From the NCBI GenBank assembly GCA_038319625.1, contig JBBQDK010000147.1, positions 1-6,005 of the forward strand: a stretch of 6,005 nucleotides of DNA. The letters run 5' to 3'. This stretch comes from JBBQDK01 sp038319625. GTDB lineage: Bacteria > Pseudomonadota > Gammaproteobacteria > JBBQDK01. Below are positions 5,161 through 6,005 of this stretch, one piece after another. Each line of letters starts with the position of its first letter. Positions within the stretch are counted from its first letter, which is position 1. The notes under the pieces were generated by a model, which ran no database searches, was not told the origin of the DNA, and was given only the letters and a program-made list of their open reading frames with translations. Both the position numbers and the translations under genes were made by a program.

Positions 5161-5219
5161 CCGCTGATCGATAATACATCGCTCCCGGCCGACCGGAGAC
5201 TGGAAAGCGCCCTGCCAAG

Positions 5220-5981
5220 TTATTTGATCCAGCCGATTTCCCGTGCCGTGGCCATGCCGATCCGGGTTGTCGCCAGACTCAAGGGGATGGTGGCCAGCGC
5301 TGCACTTTGGGGCAGCCGTCCCGCCATCAGCTCCGCGTAGCGTTGCGGGTAACGCGGCACCCGTTGCGGTTCGGCATAGCCGTCCGGATAGCGTGGCAGA
5401 CTGGTGGCCGGGTCGTATTTGTCGGTGGCACCCACCGTGTGCAGCAGTTCATGCGCAATCACCACCTGATTCGAGCCGGCCATCGTGCGGTCGGCGAAGA
5501 CATTGGCGATGCCGATCATGCCTTCCTTGAGCCCCAGGGAATGTTCCAGGCGGGGCACTCGGGCCGGATCGTGATAGCGCAGAAACAGCCGCACGTCGAT
5601 AGGCGGGCCATCGTAGGCGGCGGCCGCGCGCCAGGCCCACCAGCGCAAGCGCAGACTCCAAGCGACCACTTGCAACACTGAACCGTCGCGGGGCGGCGTG
5701 GGCGGGCTTTCGTTCAGATGCGGCCCGAGGCGGATTTCCAGCGGCGCGGTACGCATCAGGCCATAACCGCGCGCCTGTTCGGTCAGATAGCGTTCAATGG
5801 GCGCGAAGCTTTCCCGCGTCAGCGTATCGGTATACGCGGAGGTTGCTGCGCTGTCGTCCGCGTTGATGGGAAAGGCTACGACCCACAACGGATGATCCCA
5901 GGCGGCGACGCGATGCCGCGTCAACCAGGTACTCAGCGCCGTCATAGCCAGCACTACGCTCAACAGGCCGATACGCAGCAT
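5220..5981 (-). CDS. Membrane-anchored HExxH putative zinc metalloprotease, function unknown
   Basis: I do not recognise this as a named gene. From the ATG at 5981 it has 253 residues. A hydrophobic segment at about 4-20 follows an arginine, suggesting a single N-terminal anchor or uncleaved signal, with the rest probably outside the cytoplasmic membrane. HELLHTVGATDKYD (177-190) is an HExxHxxGxxD motif: H177 and H181 as zinc ligands, E178 as catalytic base, and D187 as a possible third ligand in the metzincin manner. M219 in AELMAGRLP, about 40 residues on, could be a Met-turn. RYPDGYAEP (197-205) and RYPQRYAEL (210-218) form a short repeat. The frame stays open for eight codons to the window edge with no start codon among them, and no strong ribosome binding site precedes the ATG, so the true start may lie outside. 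It ends about 60 nt before the rpsF -35 element and is probably separate from that operon. Substrate unknown. Confidence 0.8.
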   Translation of the reverse strand: MLRIGLLSVVLAMTALSTWLTRHRVAAWDHPLWVVAFPINADDSAATSAYTDTLTRESFAPIERYLTEQARGYGLMRTAPLEIRLGPHLNESPPTPPRDGSVLQVVAWSLRLRWWAWRAAAAYDGPPIDVRLFLRYHDPARVPRLEHSLGLKEGMIGIANVFADRTMAGSNQVVIAHELLHTVGATDKYDPATSLPRYPDGYAEPQRVPRYPQRYAELMAGRLPQSAALATIPLSLATTRIGMATAREIGWIK

Positions 5982-6005
5982 CCGCCACGTGATTGGGCGT
6001 GGAGC

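Noticed and set aside
1..6005. CRISPR array, tRNA, insertion sequence or phage genes
   Set aside because: No regularly spaced direct repeats, cloverleaf, transposase or phage protein was seen on either strand.

Overview
The window carries part of a conserved bacterial chromosome locus, with every gene on the minus strand. Read 5' to 3' on that strand the order is: a membrane-anchored HExxH protein of unknown function, rpsF (S6), rpsR (S18), rplI (L9), dnaB (replicative helicase), alr (alanine racemase), a 0.5 kb non-coding gap, and the 5' part of radA, cut by the window edge. The sequence is GC-rich. S6 is nearly identical in its N-terminal half to the E. coli protein as I remember it, and the order rpsF-rpsR-rplI-dnaB-alr-radA is one I associate with Gammaproteobacteria. 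I infer a gammaproteobacterium of moderately high GC and cannot name the genus.

Layout. 5220-5981 encodes a protein with an N-terminal hydrophobic anchor and an HELLHxxGxxDKY motif. From about 5160 to 3829 lies the ribosomal protein operon, with a recognisable promoter, a leader that can pair with the rpsF ribosome binding site, and an intergenic palindrome between rpsR and rplI. A hairpin follows rplI. The 298-bp gap before dnaB holds candidate promoters and three phased DnaA-box-like 9-mers. dnaB and alr overlap by 4 nt (ATGA) and are probably co-transcribed. The gap 527-1059 has no gene but is rich in palindromes: a nested REPIN/MITE-like repeat, a related solo copy, a perfect 12-bp hairpin and two terminator-like structures. 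radA begins at a TTG codon at 514.

How the genes work together. S6 and S18 form a heterodimer on the 16S rRNA platform, L9 is a large-subunit protein, DnaB unwinds DNA at the fork, Alr supplies D-alanine for peptidoglycan, and RadA is a recombination-associated branch-migration ATPase. This is a growth-linked housekeeping cluster, not an accessory island.

I see no CRISPR array, transposase, tRNA or rRNA, and no convincing new multi-gene system. The points most worth following are the rpsF leader (S6:S18-type autoregulation candidate), the DnaA-box-like cluster upstream of dnaB, the palindromic intergenic repeats, and the uncharacterised metalloprotease-like protein.
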